From Streptomyces sp. CC0208 (lineage in GTDB: Bacteria; Actinomycetota; Actinomycetes; Streptomycetales; Streptomycetaceae), in the NCBI RefSeq assembly GCF_003443735.1, contig NZ_CP031969.1, forward strand, positions 6,014,001-6,078,000: a DNA stretch of 64,000 bases, given 5' to 3'. The stretch's first letter is position 1; each line of letters starts with the position of its first letter. Under the pieces are notes generated by a model that was given only the letters and a program-made list of their open reading frames with translations, did no database searches and was not told where the DNA came from. Both the position numbers and the translations under genes were made by a program. Shown piece after piece: positions 35,180 through 43,661 of this stretch.

Positions 35180-36298
35180 ATGCAGATCGGCCCGCACCTC
35201 GTCCAGCCCCCCGTCGTCCTCGCCCCCATGGCGGGGATCACCAACGCGCCCTTTCGCACGCTGTGCAGGGAGTTCAGCGGCGGCAAGGGCCTGTTCGTCA
35301 GCGAGATGATCACGACCCGGGCGCTGGTCGAACGCAACGAGAAGACCATGCAGCTCGTCCACTTCGACGAGAGCGAGAAGCCGCGCTCGATCCAGCTGTA
35401 CGGCGTCGACCCGGCCACCGTCGGCAAGGCCGTCCGCATGATCGCGGAGGAGGGCCTCGCCGACCACATCGACCTGAACTTCGGCTGCCCGGTCCCCAAG
35501 GTCACGCGCAAGGGCGGCGGCTCGGCGCTGCCGTACAAGCGCCCGCTGCTCCGGGCGATCCTGCGGGAGGCCGTGAGCGGGGCGGGGGATCTGCCCGTCA
35601 CGATGAAGATGCGCAAGGGCATCGACGACGATCACCTCACGTATCTGGACGCGGGGCGGATCGCGGTCGAGGAGGGGGTGACGGCGATCGCCCTGCACGG
35701 CCGTACCGCCTCCCAGCACTACGGCGGCACGGCGGACTGGGACGCGATCGCGCGTCTGAAGGAGCACGTGCCGGAGATCCCCGTGCTGGGGAACGGCGAC
35801 ATCTGGTCGGCGCGGGACGCGCTGCGGATGGTGCGGGAGACCGGGTGCGACGGGGTGGTCGTGGGCCGGGGGTGCCTGGGGCGGCCGTGGCTGTTCTCGG
35901 ACCTGGTGGCGGCGTTCGAGGGGCGCGAGGAGTTTTGCCGTCCCGATCTGCGTGAGGTGGCCGACGTCATGGTGCGGCACGCGACGCTGCTCGGTGAGTG
36001 GATCGGGGACGAGGCTCGCGGTGTCATCGACTTCCGCAAGCATGTGGCCTGGTACCTGAAGGGGTTCGCGGTCGGCAGCGAGATGCGCAAGCGGCTCGCG
36101 ATCACGTCGTCGCTGTCCGAACTCCGTTCGGGTCTGGACGAGTTGGACCTTGACCAGCCGTGGCCTACGGGGGCGGACGGGCCGCGTGGGCGTACGTCGG
36201 GCAACAACCGGGTGGTGCTGCCGGATGGTTGGCTGAAGGATCCGTATGACTGTGCGGGGGTTGGGGAGGATGCGGAGCTGGACACCTCCGGCGGTTGA
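35180..36298 (+). CDS. dusB: tRNA-dihydrouridine synthase
   Basis: 372 residues. FMN-dependent TIM barrel reducing uridines in tRNA. Hallmarks: APMAGITNAPFRTLC at the N-terminus, catalytic cysteine in NFGCPVPKV, KMRKG, HGRTASQHY and GNGDIWS for FMN phosphate. A helical C-terminal domain follows. ATG 35180 matches family N-termini (MQIGPH); an in-frame ATG at 35162 is possible. Strong identification of the Dus family, with DusB the usual actinobacterial type. Confidence 0.94.
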   Translation: MQIGPHLVQPPVVLAPMAGITNAPFRTLCREFSGGKGLFVSEMITTRALVERNEKTMQLVHFDESEKPRSIQLYGVDPATVGKAVRMIAEEGLADHIDLNFGCPVPKVTRKGGGSALPYKRPLLRAILREAVSGAGDLPVTMKMRKGIDDDHLTYLDAGRIAVEEGVTAIALHGRTASQHYGGTADWDAIARLKEHVPEIPVLGNGDIWSARDALRMVRETGCDGVVVGRGCLGRPWLFSDLVAAFEGREEFCRPDLREVADVMVRHATLLGEWIGDEARGVIDFRKHVAWYLKGFAVGSEMRKRLAITSSLSELRSGLDELDLDQPWPTGADGPRGRTSGNNRVVLPDGWLKDPYDCAGVGEDAELDTSGG

Positions 36299-36331
36299 GC
36301 GGTTGTTTGTGCGGGTTGGTGGGGGCGGGCG

Positions 36332-36357
36332 TTTTGCGCAGTTCCCCGCGCCCCTGG
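36332..36357 (-). repeat. Dispersed GC-rich repeat, copy 1 (inverted)
   Basis: Contains GCGCAGTTCCCCGCGCCCCT, a sequence found between genes throughout Streptomyces genomes. It is the reverse complement of copies 2 and 3 (36593-36625 and 38534-38560), so copies 1 and 2 could fold into a long stem. Confidence 0.7.
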
Positions 36358-36592
36358 GTGCCTGCGGCGCAGCTGCGGGTTCGGTGGGGGCGGGTGTAGC
36401 GCGTTCCGTTCGGTGGGTGGGTCGGGGCCGGGGTGGGGGGTGTCCGTCCTCGGTCCGGCGGCTCGGTCGCTTCAAAAGGGGCTCTGTGACGGACGCCGGC
36501 CGCTGCGGGCGGACACCCCTCACCCCGTCCCCTGCCCGCCGTACGCGGCCAACGGCCCACGGTCCATTCCGGCGCAGGGTGACCGCAACTCC

Positions 36593-36625
36593 TCAGGGGC
36601 GCGGGGAACCGCGCGACCAGCCACA
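36593..36625 (+). repeat. Dispersed GC-rich repeat, copy 2
   Basis: Contains AGGGGCGCGGGGAACCGCGC followed by GACCAGCCACA. Inverted relative to copy 1, about 235 bases away. Confidence 0.7.
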
Positions 36626-36669
36626 ACGCACCCGCACCCGCTCGACAACCGAACCCGGCACGACCCTCA

Positions 36670-38394
36670 CTACTTCGACGGATGCGGAGTCGACCCGTAT
36701 GCCGTGAGGAACCGGTCCCGGAAGGAGCTCATCTTCCAGACCGGGGCGTTGTGGGACGGCTTCAGTCCGTCCGTCCAGTTCCAGGATGTGATCTTGTCGA
36801 GGACCTTGGGGTCCTTGGCGACGATGGAGATCGGGACGTCACGGCTGGCGTTCTCGCCGCTGACCCGGGCGATCGGCTGGTGGTCGCCGAGGAAGACGAG
36901 GACCGTGTCGTCGTTGCCGTAGCGCTCCAGCCACTGGGTCAGTGCGGTCACCGAGTAGGAGATGGACTTGCCGTACTCCTGCTTGGAGCGGGTGGGGTCG
37001 GCGATGATGTCGGAGGCTTTGTTGCCCGCCTTCTGGATGGCCTTGAAGACCGAGCCGTCGCCGAGGTCGTTCCAGTCCACCATCTTCGGGATGGGGGCCC
37101 AGGGCTGGTGGCTGGAGGTCAGGATGATCTCGGACATCAGCGGCTTGTCGCGCTTCTTGCTGTGGATCTGCTTCTGATAGGCCTCCAGGGCGTACTGGTC
37201 CGGCATCGTCGACCAGCTGAACTTGGGGCCCTGGTAGCCGAGTTGGAAGGCGTTGTAGACCCTGTCGAGGCCGTAGTACTTCTGTTCCGGCCAGCCCTTC
37301 TGGACGCCCGGCATCACCCCGACCGTGTCCCAGGCGCCGGTCTTCTTGAAGGCCTTGGTGAGGCTGAGGTGGTCGCTGGCCATGACCGTGCGGTAGCGCT
37401 GCTGGTTGTCGATCCAGAGGCCGGAGAGGGTCGTCGAGTGGCCGAGCCAGCTGCTGCCGCCGTACGTCGCCGAGGTCAGCCACCCGCTCTTCGCGTGGAA
37501 GCCGGCCTTCGCGAGGGCCGCGGTGCTCGTGTCGAGGGTCTTGTCGACGCCGGGCGCGATGCCCGGGTCCTCGACGGCGCTGCGTCCGTAGCTCTCGATG
37601 AAGGTGAAGATCATGTCCTTGCCGCGCAGGTCGGGCACCAGCTGGGCGCCCGGCGTGTTCCCGAAGGCGTCGGTCTTGGCCACCTTCTGGAACTCCGCCT
37701 CGTCCCGCACGGTGTACAGCACCCGTTTGGCCTGGAGCGCGGTGAGCGCGGCGGTGTGCTCGGAGGCCAGCGGGATGCCGAGGACCTGGAGGCCGAGGGC
37801 GGAACAGGTGACCCAGACGGTGGCGGCGAGGAGGGTGCCCCGGGTCGCGGCCCGGCGGTCCAGGACCAGCAGGCCGCTCAGCCGGACCGTCGCCAGCGCC
37901 ATGACGGTCGGCACCAGGAGCACGAGGACGACCACGCCGATCACGGCTGCGACGGCCACCGCCCCGCCCATCGAGTCCGCCACGTACGACTGCGCGTCGT
38001 CGAGCAGCTCCCAGTCGAGGACGGGATTGAAGGGCCGCCCGAGGTAGTCGTTGAAGCCCATGTCGAGCAGGTTCAGGATCGTCATCACCCCGAGCGCCGC
38101 GCCGGACACCGCGGCCACCACCAGCCGCGGCCGACGCGGCAGCGCGAGCGTCACGGCCGCCCCGATGATCGCCTCGGCCGGAATCCGCACGAACGCCCGC
38201 GGGTGCAGGTAGACGATCTTGTTCGGCAGGAGCAAGGCGCCGAGGACGAGGAGGGCGGCGAGGATGTTCAGGGCCCAGCGCACGTTCCGTACGGCGGTGG
38301 GGTGGGCCTCCCGCCACCGGACGAACCTCGCGCGCTGGTCCTTGTCGGCCGCCTCGACCTCGGGTGACGTGCTCTCTGCAAGGGTCTCGGACAC
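36670..38394 (-). CDS. Membrane sulfatase / LTA synthase-like protein
   Basis: 574 residues. Four or five N-terminal membrane helices (about 35-215) are followed by an extracytoplasmic alkaline-phosphatase-fold domain. Metal and catalytic residues are suggested by FTFIESYGRS, the threonine/serine in SATYGGSSWLGHST, SSHQPWAPI and FLGDHQP. Relatives transfer phosphoglycerol or modify teichoic acids and lipids on the outer face. GTG 38394 has GGAAGG upstream. A hairpin at 38426-38456 lies in its probable leader, and dispersed repeats flank both ends. Confidence 0.88.
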   Translation of the reverse strand: MSETLAESTSPEVEAADKDQRARFVRWREAHPTAVRNVRWALNILAALLVLGALLLPNKIVYLHPRAFVRIPAEAIIGAAVTLALPRRPRLVVAAVSGAALGVMTILNLLDMGFNDYLGRPFNPVLDWELLDDAQSYVADSMGGAVAVAAVIGVVVLVLLVPTVMALATVRLSGLLVLDRRAATRGTLLAATVWVTCSALGLQVLGIPLASEHTAALTALQAKRVLYTVRDEAEFQKVAKTDAFGNTPGAQLVPDLRGKDMIFTFIESYGRSAVEDPGIAPGVDKTLDTSTAALAKAGFHAKSGWLTSATYGGSSWLGHSTTLSGLWIDNQQRYRTVMASDHLSLTKAFKKTGAWDTVGVMPGVQKGWPEQKYYGLDRVYNAFQLGYQGPKFSWSTMPDQYALEAYQKQIHSKKRDKPLMSEIILTSSHQPWAPIPKMVDWNDLGDGSVFKAIQKAGNKASDIIADPTRSKQEYGKSISYSVTALTQWLERYGNDDTVLVFLGDHQPIARVSGENASRDVPISIVAKDPKVLDKITSWNWTDGLKPSHNAPVWKMSSFRDRFLTAYGSTPHPSK

Positions 38395-38425
38395 CCGAGG
38401 GTCCTTCCATACGGTCCTGGTGGAA

Positions 38426-38456
38426 GGCGGATCCGATATGGGGTCTCGGATCCGCC
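38426..38456. promoter_or_regulatory. 11-bp hairpin upstream of sulfatase gene
   Basis: GGCGGATCCGA and TCGGATCCGCC form a perfect stem with a nine-base loop, 31 bases before the sulfatase start. It may be an operator or an RNA leader structure. Confidence 0.45.
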
Positions 38457-38533
38457 ACAGTCCCGTACGGCCCACTTCGAGCCACAGTTCACCGGCCAGA
38501 GCAAACACCGGGCAAACGCCTGGCCAACAGGAT

Positions 38534-38560
38534 TTCAGGGGCGCGGAGAACTGCCGCGAC
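38534..38560 (+). repeat. Dispersed GC-rich repeat, copy 3 (diverged)
   Basis: TTCAGGGGCGCGGAGAACTG then CCGCGAC, same orientation as copy 2, just downstream of the glycogen-debranching-like gene stop. Confidence 0.6.
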
Positions 38561-38570
38561 GACGGTCCGA

Positions 38571-40511
38571 TCAGGCGCCGCCGACCGCCGTCAGCAAGGC
38601 AAGAGGGGCCGCCGCGGACCGCGACTCCCGCACACACGCGTGCGGATACGGCACCGGCTCGCCGTGGGTCTCCCGTCCGTATCCCGCCAGCACCTCCGGA
38701 AGCCGGTGCCCGGTCGCCGTCGCCGCGTCCACCAGGCCGTGCGCCACCGTGCGCGCCTCGTCGTGCAGTCCGTAGCGGGCGAGACCCAGCGTGATCAACG
38801 CGTTGTCGTGCGGCCACACCGAGCCCCGGTGGTAGGAGAGCGGGTGGTAGGCCGGCTGGCCGGAGGCCAGGGTGCGTACGCCCCAGCCGGAGAAGAAGTC
38901 CGGTTCCAGCAGGCGTCGGCCCACCAGCTCGCCGTACTCCTTGTCGAGCAGTCCGGACCAGAGCAGATGTCCGGCGTCGGAGGCCAGCGCGTCGACCTGG
39001 CCGCCCTCTCCGTCCAGTGCGAGGGCCGGGAAGGAGCGGTCCGGCATCCAGAAGTCCCGCTGGAAGCGGTCCCGTAGGTCCGCCGCGGCCTGTTCGAGGA
39101 GCGCCGCGTACGTCTCGTCCTCCCACACCGTGCGGGCGACCCACGCGGTCCGGCGCAGTGCGTCGTACGCGTACCCCTGGGCGCCCGCCGCCATCACCGG
39201 GCCGGTCGGGCGGGTCCCGTCGGCGCCGCAGATCGAGCCAGGGGAGTCCTTCCAGTTCTGGTTGGCGAGGCCGCCCTGGTCGGCGCGGTAGACGAGGTAG
39301 CCGCGCGAGGTGAGGCCGCCGTGGTCCAGCATCCAGCCGATCGCGGCGCGGGCGTGGGACTCCAGGCGCCGGGCCAGGGAGGCGTCCCCGGTCTGTTCCA
39401 CGTAAGCGCCGAGCAGGACGAGGAACAGCGGGGTCGCGTCGACCGAACCGTAGTAGCGGCCGTACGGCACCTGCTCGAAGTGCGCGAGCTCCCCGTGGCG
39501 TACCTCGTGCACGATCTTGCCGGGCTGGGCCACGGAGGCCGCGCCGACCTCGGTGGCCTGGGTCGCGGCGAGCGCGGGCAGGGTCGCGGCGGCCAGCTGG
39601 GGGCGGTAGGGGAGAGCGAAGAGCGCGGTGAGGAGGGCGTCGCGGCCCAGGAGGGTGAGGAACCAGGGGGCTCCGGCGGCCGGGACGCGCAGGTCCTCGC
39701 CGTCCGGGCCGGTCGCCGGGACCTGGAGCGAGGCGAGGTCGGCGAGGCCGCGGGCGCAGGCGGCGGCCAGCTCCGGCCAGCCGGTCGGGAAGGCCACGCC
39801 CTCCACGAACTCGCCCTCCATCGCGAGGAGTTGACGGTTCAGGGCGGCCGGGGAGCTCGGTACCCGGCGGGTCCGCCGGTCGCCGTGCGGGCGGGCCATC
39901 ACGCGCAGGGTCAGCTCGGCCGTGCCGTGCGGCTCCAGGTCGAGCGTCCAGACCAGCCGCCTGGCTCCGGTGCCCGTCTCCTCGACGCCGTCCGGGGCGG
40001 GGTCGGCCGTCACCGTCGTACAGGAACGCCATTCGCGGCGCTGGTAGCCGAACTCCACGCCGTCGTCGAGGACTTCACGGGTCCGGGTCGCGCCGGTCTT
40101 CGTGTAGGTGCGGTGGTCGGAGCGGAGTTCGAACTGGTCGGTGAAGTCGGCGTCCGCGGTGACCGCGAGCCGGACCGTCGTCGGCACCGGGCGGTTGCTG
40201 GTGATCCGGAGGGATTCGACGAACGAGCCGTCCCCCACCGCCTGTTCGCGGAAGAGGGTGTGCGCGGGGGGCTCCTGGCGGCCGCCGCGCGGGACGAGGA
40301 CACAGCGCGCGGTGTCGCCGTCGGCCACCGGCGACAGGGCCTCCGGGACCGCGCCGTCGACCGTGAGCTGCCAGCGGCTCAGATGCCGGGCGTCCCGTAC
40401 GAACAACCCGTCCGGGGAGCTGCCGGCCCCCCGGACGCCGCTGATGTCGCCGCCGTCACCCACGGCAGCGAACGTCCCGCCGTGCACGAGCAGATGATGC
40501 CGGTCCGTCAT
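38571..40511 (-). CDS. Glycogen debranching N-terminal domain / amylo-alpha-1,6-glucosidase-like protein
   Basis: 646 residues. An N-terminal beta-sandwich (about 1-240, with GLFVRDARHLSRWQL) is the glycogen-debranching N-terminal domain. A C-terminal (alpha/alpha)6 barrel (about 270-640) has WFLTLLGRDALLTALFALP, YGSVDATPLFL, DAGHLLWSGLLD and YHRGSVWPHDNAL. Acidic residues in GRD and VDAT are candidate catalysts. It overlaps the upstream hydrolase by four bases (ATGA), so both act in one pathway, probably on alpha-glucans or related saccharides. Confidence 0.88.
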   Translation of the reverse strand: MTDRHHLLVHGGTFAAVGDGGDISGVRGAGSSPDGLFVRDARHLSRWQLTVDGAVPEALSPVADGDTARCVLVPRGGRQEPPAHTLFREQAVGDGSFVESLRITSNRPVPTTVRLAVTADADFTDQFELRSDHRTYTKTGATRTREVLDDGVEFGYQRREWRSCTTVTADPAPDGVEETGTGARRLVWTLDLEPHGTAELTLRVMARPHGDRRTRRVPSSPAALNRQLLAMEGEFVEGVAFPTGWPELAAACARGLADLASLQVPATGPDGEDLRVPAAGAPWFLTLLGRDALLTALFALPYRPQLAAATLPALAATQATEVGAASVAQPGKIVHEVRHGELAHFEQVPYGRYYGSVDATPLFLVLLGAYVEQTGDASLARRLESHARAAIGWMLDHGGLTSRGYLVYRADQGGLANQNWKDSPGSICGADGTRPTGPVMAAGAQGYAYDALRRTAWVARTVWEDETYAALLEQAAADLRDRFQRDFWMPDRSFPALALDGEGGQVDALASDAGHLLWSGLLDKEYGELVGRRLLEPDFFSGWGVRTLASGQPAYHPLSYHRGSVWPHDNALITLGLARYGLHDEARTVAHGLVDAATATGHRLPEVLAGYGRETHGEPVPYPHACVRESRSAAAPLALLTAVGGA

Positions 40512-41932
40512 CGCCGGTTCCCTCCCTTGAGTTCCATGTCCGCCGTGACTGTGGTGTCGCCGTGCAGCAGGTCGAGTGCGAGCGCGGCGGTCCAGCTGAA
40601 GCCGGTCGCCCCGCAGGCCTCGCCGGTGTACGGGTCGACGTACTCCGCGAAGTCGGTCGCCCCGGCGAGTTCGAGGACCGACTGCCGCAGGGCGTCGGCC
40701 TGTTGGAGCTCCCCCTGCGTGCGCAGCCCTCGCTCCACGAGCCACGCCGTGTTGAACCAGGCCGGGCCGCGCCAGTAGCGGTGCGGGTCGAAGGCCTCGC
40801 CCAGGAGGTCGTAGCTGGGCAGCAGGCGGGTGGTGGTGCCGAGCCCGAAGTGGGGGCCGGACGCGGTCCGCAGGAGGGTCGAGACGATGGTCCGCGGGAG
40901 GCCGGGGAGGAGGAGCGGGATCAGTCCGGAGACACCGCGTTCGGGGATCAGGGTGCCGCGGCCGTCCGGGGCGGGGGCCCTGAGGTCCCGGCACAGGAAC
41001 ATCCCGCTCGCCGGGTCCCACAGCCGCTCCACCAGAGCCTCCGTGAGCCGCTCCGCGCGCGCGTGCCGGGCCGTGCCGGGGGCGCCCAGTTCGGCCGCGA
41101 TCCGGGCCAGGGCGTGTTCGGAGGCGATGAGCAGGGCGTTGAAGGCGGGGTCCTCCACGGCGAACCCGCCGGTGCCATCGGCGTATCCGCCGTCCCGGTA
41201 GTCCGTCGCCAGCCGTACGTACCGTCCGTAGTCCAGGTCCGTCGGCCGGTCCTCGGCCGCCCCGTGGTCGAGGTCGGCGCGGCGGAAGGAGCGGGCCGGG
41301 GCCGGGGTGACACGGGCGAGCGGGAGGTCCCAGGCGGGGCTGTTGTCCATACCCTGTTCCCAGGGGTGCACGACCGACGCCAGGCCGCCGCCGCCCAGGT
41401 CCCGGCGGTGCAGGAGATAGCGGTGCCAGGCCGCCAGACGGGGGTACACCCGGGCGAGGAAGCCGCGCGCCCGGGAAAGACCGGGGTCGGCGCGGTGGAC
41501 CAGCCACGCGGCCAGGGCGTGGACCGGTGGCTGCACGATGCCGGACGTCTGTACGGTGCGCGGGGCGCCCGCCGTGCGCCCCGCGGTGGAGGAGCGCCAG
41601 AAGTCGGGGCTCGGGAAGTAGGCGTCGAGCGGTACGGAGGGGTTGAAGACGATGTGCGGGACACGTCCGTCGCCCCACTGGGCCGCCAGCAGGGTCTCCA
41701 GCTCCGTCTGTGCCCGCAGCGGCGAGAGGTGGCGCAGGCCGATCGCGATGAACGCGGAGTCCCAGGACCACTGGTGCGGGTACAGACCGCGCGAGGGCAC
41801 CGTGGAGGCGCCGGTCCAGTTGCCCTCCAGCACCTTCGCCGCCCTCACGTGCAGGGACGGCGGCGAACCCGGCGGATCGTATGCGATCGAGCGCTCCGCG
41901 GAAGGGCTGATGAGCTGGGCAGTGCGATCCAC
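40508..41932 (-). CDS. MGH1-like (alpha/alpha)6-barrel glycoside hydrolase
   Basis: 474 residues, no signal peptide. SRGLYPHQWSWDSAFIAIG, GVSGLIPLLLP and RYWRGPAWFNTAWLV are signatures of the mannosylglycerate hydrolase/GH63-like barrel. GTG 41932 is used because GGGGAG precedes it by six bases. First gene of a two-gene operon with the debranching-like protein, divergent from a ROK regulator that likely controls it. Exact substrate unknown. Confidence 0.88.
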   Translation of the reverse strand: MDRTAQLISPSAERSIAYDPPGSPPSLHVRAAKVLEGNWTGASTVPSRGLYPHQWSWDSAFIAIGLRHLSPLRAQTELETLLAAQWGDGRVPHIVFNPSVPLDAYFPSPDFWRSSTAGRTAGAPRTVQTSGIVQPPVHALAAWLVHRADPGLSRARGFLARVYPRLAAWHRYLLHRRDLGGGGLASVVHPWEQGMDNSPAWDLPLARVTPAPARSFRRADLDHGAAEDRPTDLDYGRYVRLATDYRDGGYADGTGGFAVEDPAFNALLIASEHALARIAAELGAPGTARHARAERLTEALVERLWDPASGMFLCRDLRAPAPDGRGTLIPERGVSGLIPLLLPGLPRTIVSTLLRTASGPHFGLGTTTRLLPSYDLLGEAFDPHRYWRGPAWFNTAWLVERGLRTQGELQQADALRQSVLELAGATDFAEYVDPYTGEACGATGFSWTAALALDLLHGDTTVTADMELKGGNRR

Positions 41933-42008
41933 TCGGGGCTCCCCGAAAGACGTGTGGCTGACCGGTTCGGTCAGGGCTACCGTAGGGTTACGTCTATTTA
42001 ACACGCAA

Positions 42009-42034
42009 AACTCAATATGTAATGCAGAGTTGAG
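42009..42034. promoter_or_regulatory. AT-rich divergent promoter region with AACTC-n13-GAGTT
   Basis: The only AT-rich stretch between the hydrolase operon and the ROK gene, holding a short inverted repeat (AACTC/GAGTT; CTCAA/TTGAG). A plausible ROK operator, weak by itself. Confidence 0.35.
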
Positions 42035-42052
42035 AAACACAAGGGGGTGCGC

Positions 42053-43255
42053 ATGGGTGGACGGAGTCAGACCGGCGCCGGAGATCTGCTCGAACTGGTC
42101 CGCAGCGGGCGAGCCGTCACGCGCGGCGCGCTCCAGCAGGCCACCGGACTGTCCCGGGCGACCGTCGGCCAGCGCCTCGACCGCCTCTTCCGCGCGGGCT
42201 GGCTGCGCGAGGGCGCCGGAGGCCCCGTGGACTCCCCGCTGGGCGGCCGCCCCTCCATCACCCTGGAGTTCGACGACGCCCACGCCGTGGTCCTCGCCGC
42301 CGACCTGGAGACCCGCCACGCGCGCGCGGCCGTGCTCTCCCTGACCGGCGAGATCCTCGCCGAGCACAGCGGCACCCTGGTGATCGAGGACGGCCCGGAC
42401 GTCGTGCTCGGCGAACTGGGCCACTGGTTCGCCGAACTGCTGGAGAAGGCGGGGCAGCGGGCGGCGGAGGTCTGCGGGATCGGACTCGCCGTGCCGGGCC
42501 CGGTCGACCTGGAGAGCGGCCGGGTGGTCCAGCCGCCGATCATGCCCGGCTGGGACGGCTACGACATACGAGGCCGCCTCGCCAGAGCCTTCACCGAGCA
42601 CACCGGAGCGGGCCCGGTCCCGGTGCTCGTCGACAACGACGCCAACCTCATGGCGTACGGCGAACAGCGCACCGCCCACCCGGACTGCTCGGCGTTCGTG
42701 CTGGTCAAGGTCTCGACCGGTATCGGCGCCGGAGTCGTGGTCGACGGCTCGGTCTACCGGGGCATCGACGGCGGCGCGGGCGACCTCGGCCACATCCGGG
42801 TGCCGGCCGGCGCGGAGGCCCTGTGCCGGTGCGGGTCCTACGGCTGCCTCGCCGCCGTCGCGAGCGGCGGTGCCGTGGCCCGTCGGCTGGCGGCGACCGG
42901 GGTGCCCGCGGCCTCGGGCTCGGACGTGCGGGACCTGCTGGCGGCCGGGCATCCCGAGGCGGCGGCGCTCGCGCGGGAGGCGGGGCGGCACGTCGGGGAC
43001 GTCCTGGCGACCGTGGTGACCCTGCTGAACCCCGGGGTCCTGATGATCGCCGGGGATTTGGCCGGAACTCCCTTCCTCACCGGTGTCCGGGAGCTGCTGT
43101 ACCAGCGGGCGCTGCCGCGCTCCACCGCCGGCCTGGAGGTCGTGACCTCACGGCTGGGGGAGCGGGCCGGGCTGGTCGGGGCGGGCGCGCTGGTCGTGGA
43201 GCATCTGTACGCGCCCGAGCGGGTCGAGGAGCGGTTGCTGGCCATGGGCGTATGA
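42053..43255 (+). CDS. ROK family transcriptional regulator
   Basis: 400 residues. N-terminal winged helix (about 8-65, TRGALQQATGLSRATVGQRL) and a ROK sugar-kinase-like domain with DNDANLMAYGEQR, STGIGAGVVVDG, GDLGHIRV and the zinc motif CRCGSYGCL. ATG 42053 has AAGGGGG upstream. Divergent from the two glycoside hydrolases, which it presumably represses until sugar binds. Confidence 0.94.
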   Translation: MGGRSQTGAGDLLELVRSGRAVTRGALQQATGLSRATVGQRLDRLFRAGWLREGAGGPVDSPLGGRPSITLEFDDAHAVVLAADLETRHARAAVLSLTGEILAEHSGTLVIEDGPDVVLGELGHWFAELLEKAGQRAAEVCGIGLAVPGPVDLESGRVVQPPIMPGWDGYDIRGRLARAFTEHTGAGPVPVLVDNDANLMAYGEQRTAHPDCSAFVLVKVSTGIGAGVVVDGSVYRGIDGGAGDLGHIRVPAGAEALCRCGSYGCLAAVASGGAVARRLAATGVPAASGSDVRDLLAAGHPEAAALAREAGRHVGDVLATVVTLLNPGVLMIAGDLAGTPFLTGVRELLYQRALPRSTAGLEVVTSRLGERAGLVGAGALVVEHLYAPERVEERLLAMGV

Positions 43256-43380
43256 CGTCCGTGTTGCGGTCCCGAGACTCGTCCGCATGGTGAAATCCGG
43301 CGCGCTGTGGCAGCGTGATTCTCGCCACGCTTGATAGGGGTCGCGCTCGAATGAGCGGATCTTGGGCGACTGCACTTCTC

Positions 43381-43409
43381 CAAGGGGTGGCACTCAGTGC
43401 CACCCCTTG
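43381..43409 (+). terminator. Terminator with 14-bp stem after ROK gene
   Basis: CAAGGGGTGGCACT and AGTGCCACCCCTTG separated by one base, a near-continuous palindrome 125 bases after the ROK stop and well before ppdK. Confidence 0.8.
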
Positions 43410-43561
43410 ATCGTTCATCGATCGAAATCAGGCGTGCTGTACGCCGCTCAGATGAGCGATTCTGGCGGCTTGCGAGGGTTATTGCGTTCAAGAAGTGAAA
43501 ACATCGGGCCCGTGTCGCTTGCCAAGCTTTGACTTTCGATCCGCTGGCGGACGGCTGGTTA

Positions 43562-43611
43562 CGGGCGTATGACGCCCGAGTAGACGTACCCAGACGCCTT
43601 CGATCTGGGTA
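43562..43611. promoter_or_regulatory. Two palindromes in the ppdK promoter region
   Basis: CGGGCGT-ATG-ACGCCCG (43562-43578) and TACCCAGA-n9-TCTGGGTA (43587-43611). The second overlaps the likely -10 (TATGTT), so regulator binding would affect initiation. Confidence 0.45.
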
Positions 43612-43661
43612 TGTTCCTCGCCGTCAGGGCAGCCACCGCGTCCTCGAGGGAGTCGAGACCC

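Larger units (their letters stand above)
36299..36669. other. Non-coding stretch after dusB
   Basis: No supportable gene. It begins with G/T-rich sequence, holds two inverted copies of a dispersed Streptomyces repeat, and ends at the stop of the sulfatase gene. It probably acts as the joint 3' region of the two convergent genes. Confidence 0.6.
43256..43661. other. 406-base non-coding region before ppdK
   Basis: No gene seen. It holds the 43381-43409 terminator, similar ATGAGCG segments near 43350 and 43452, two perfect palindromic elements close to ppdK, and an extended -10-like GGGTATGTT near 43607. Confidence 0.6.

Noticed and set aside
43611..43661. Longer ppdK N-terminus from ATG 43611
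   Set aside because: GTG 43662 matches the family start and has a GGGAG site; the extension overlaps the promoter.
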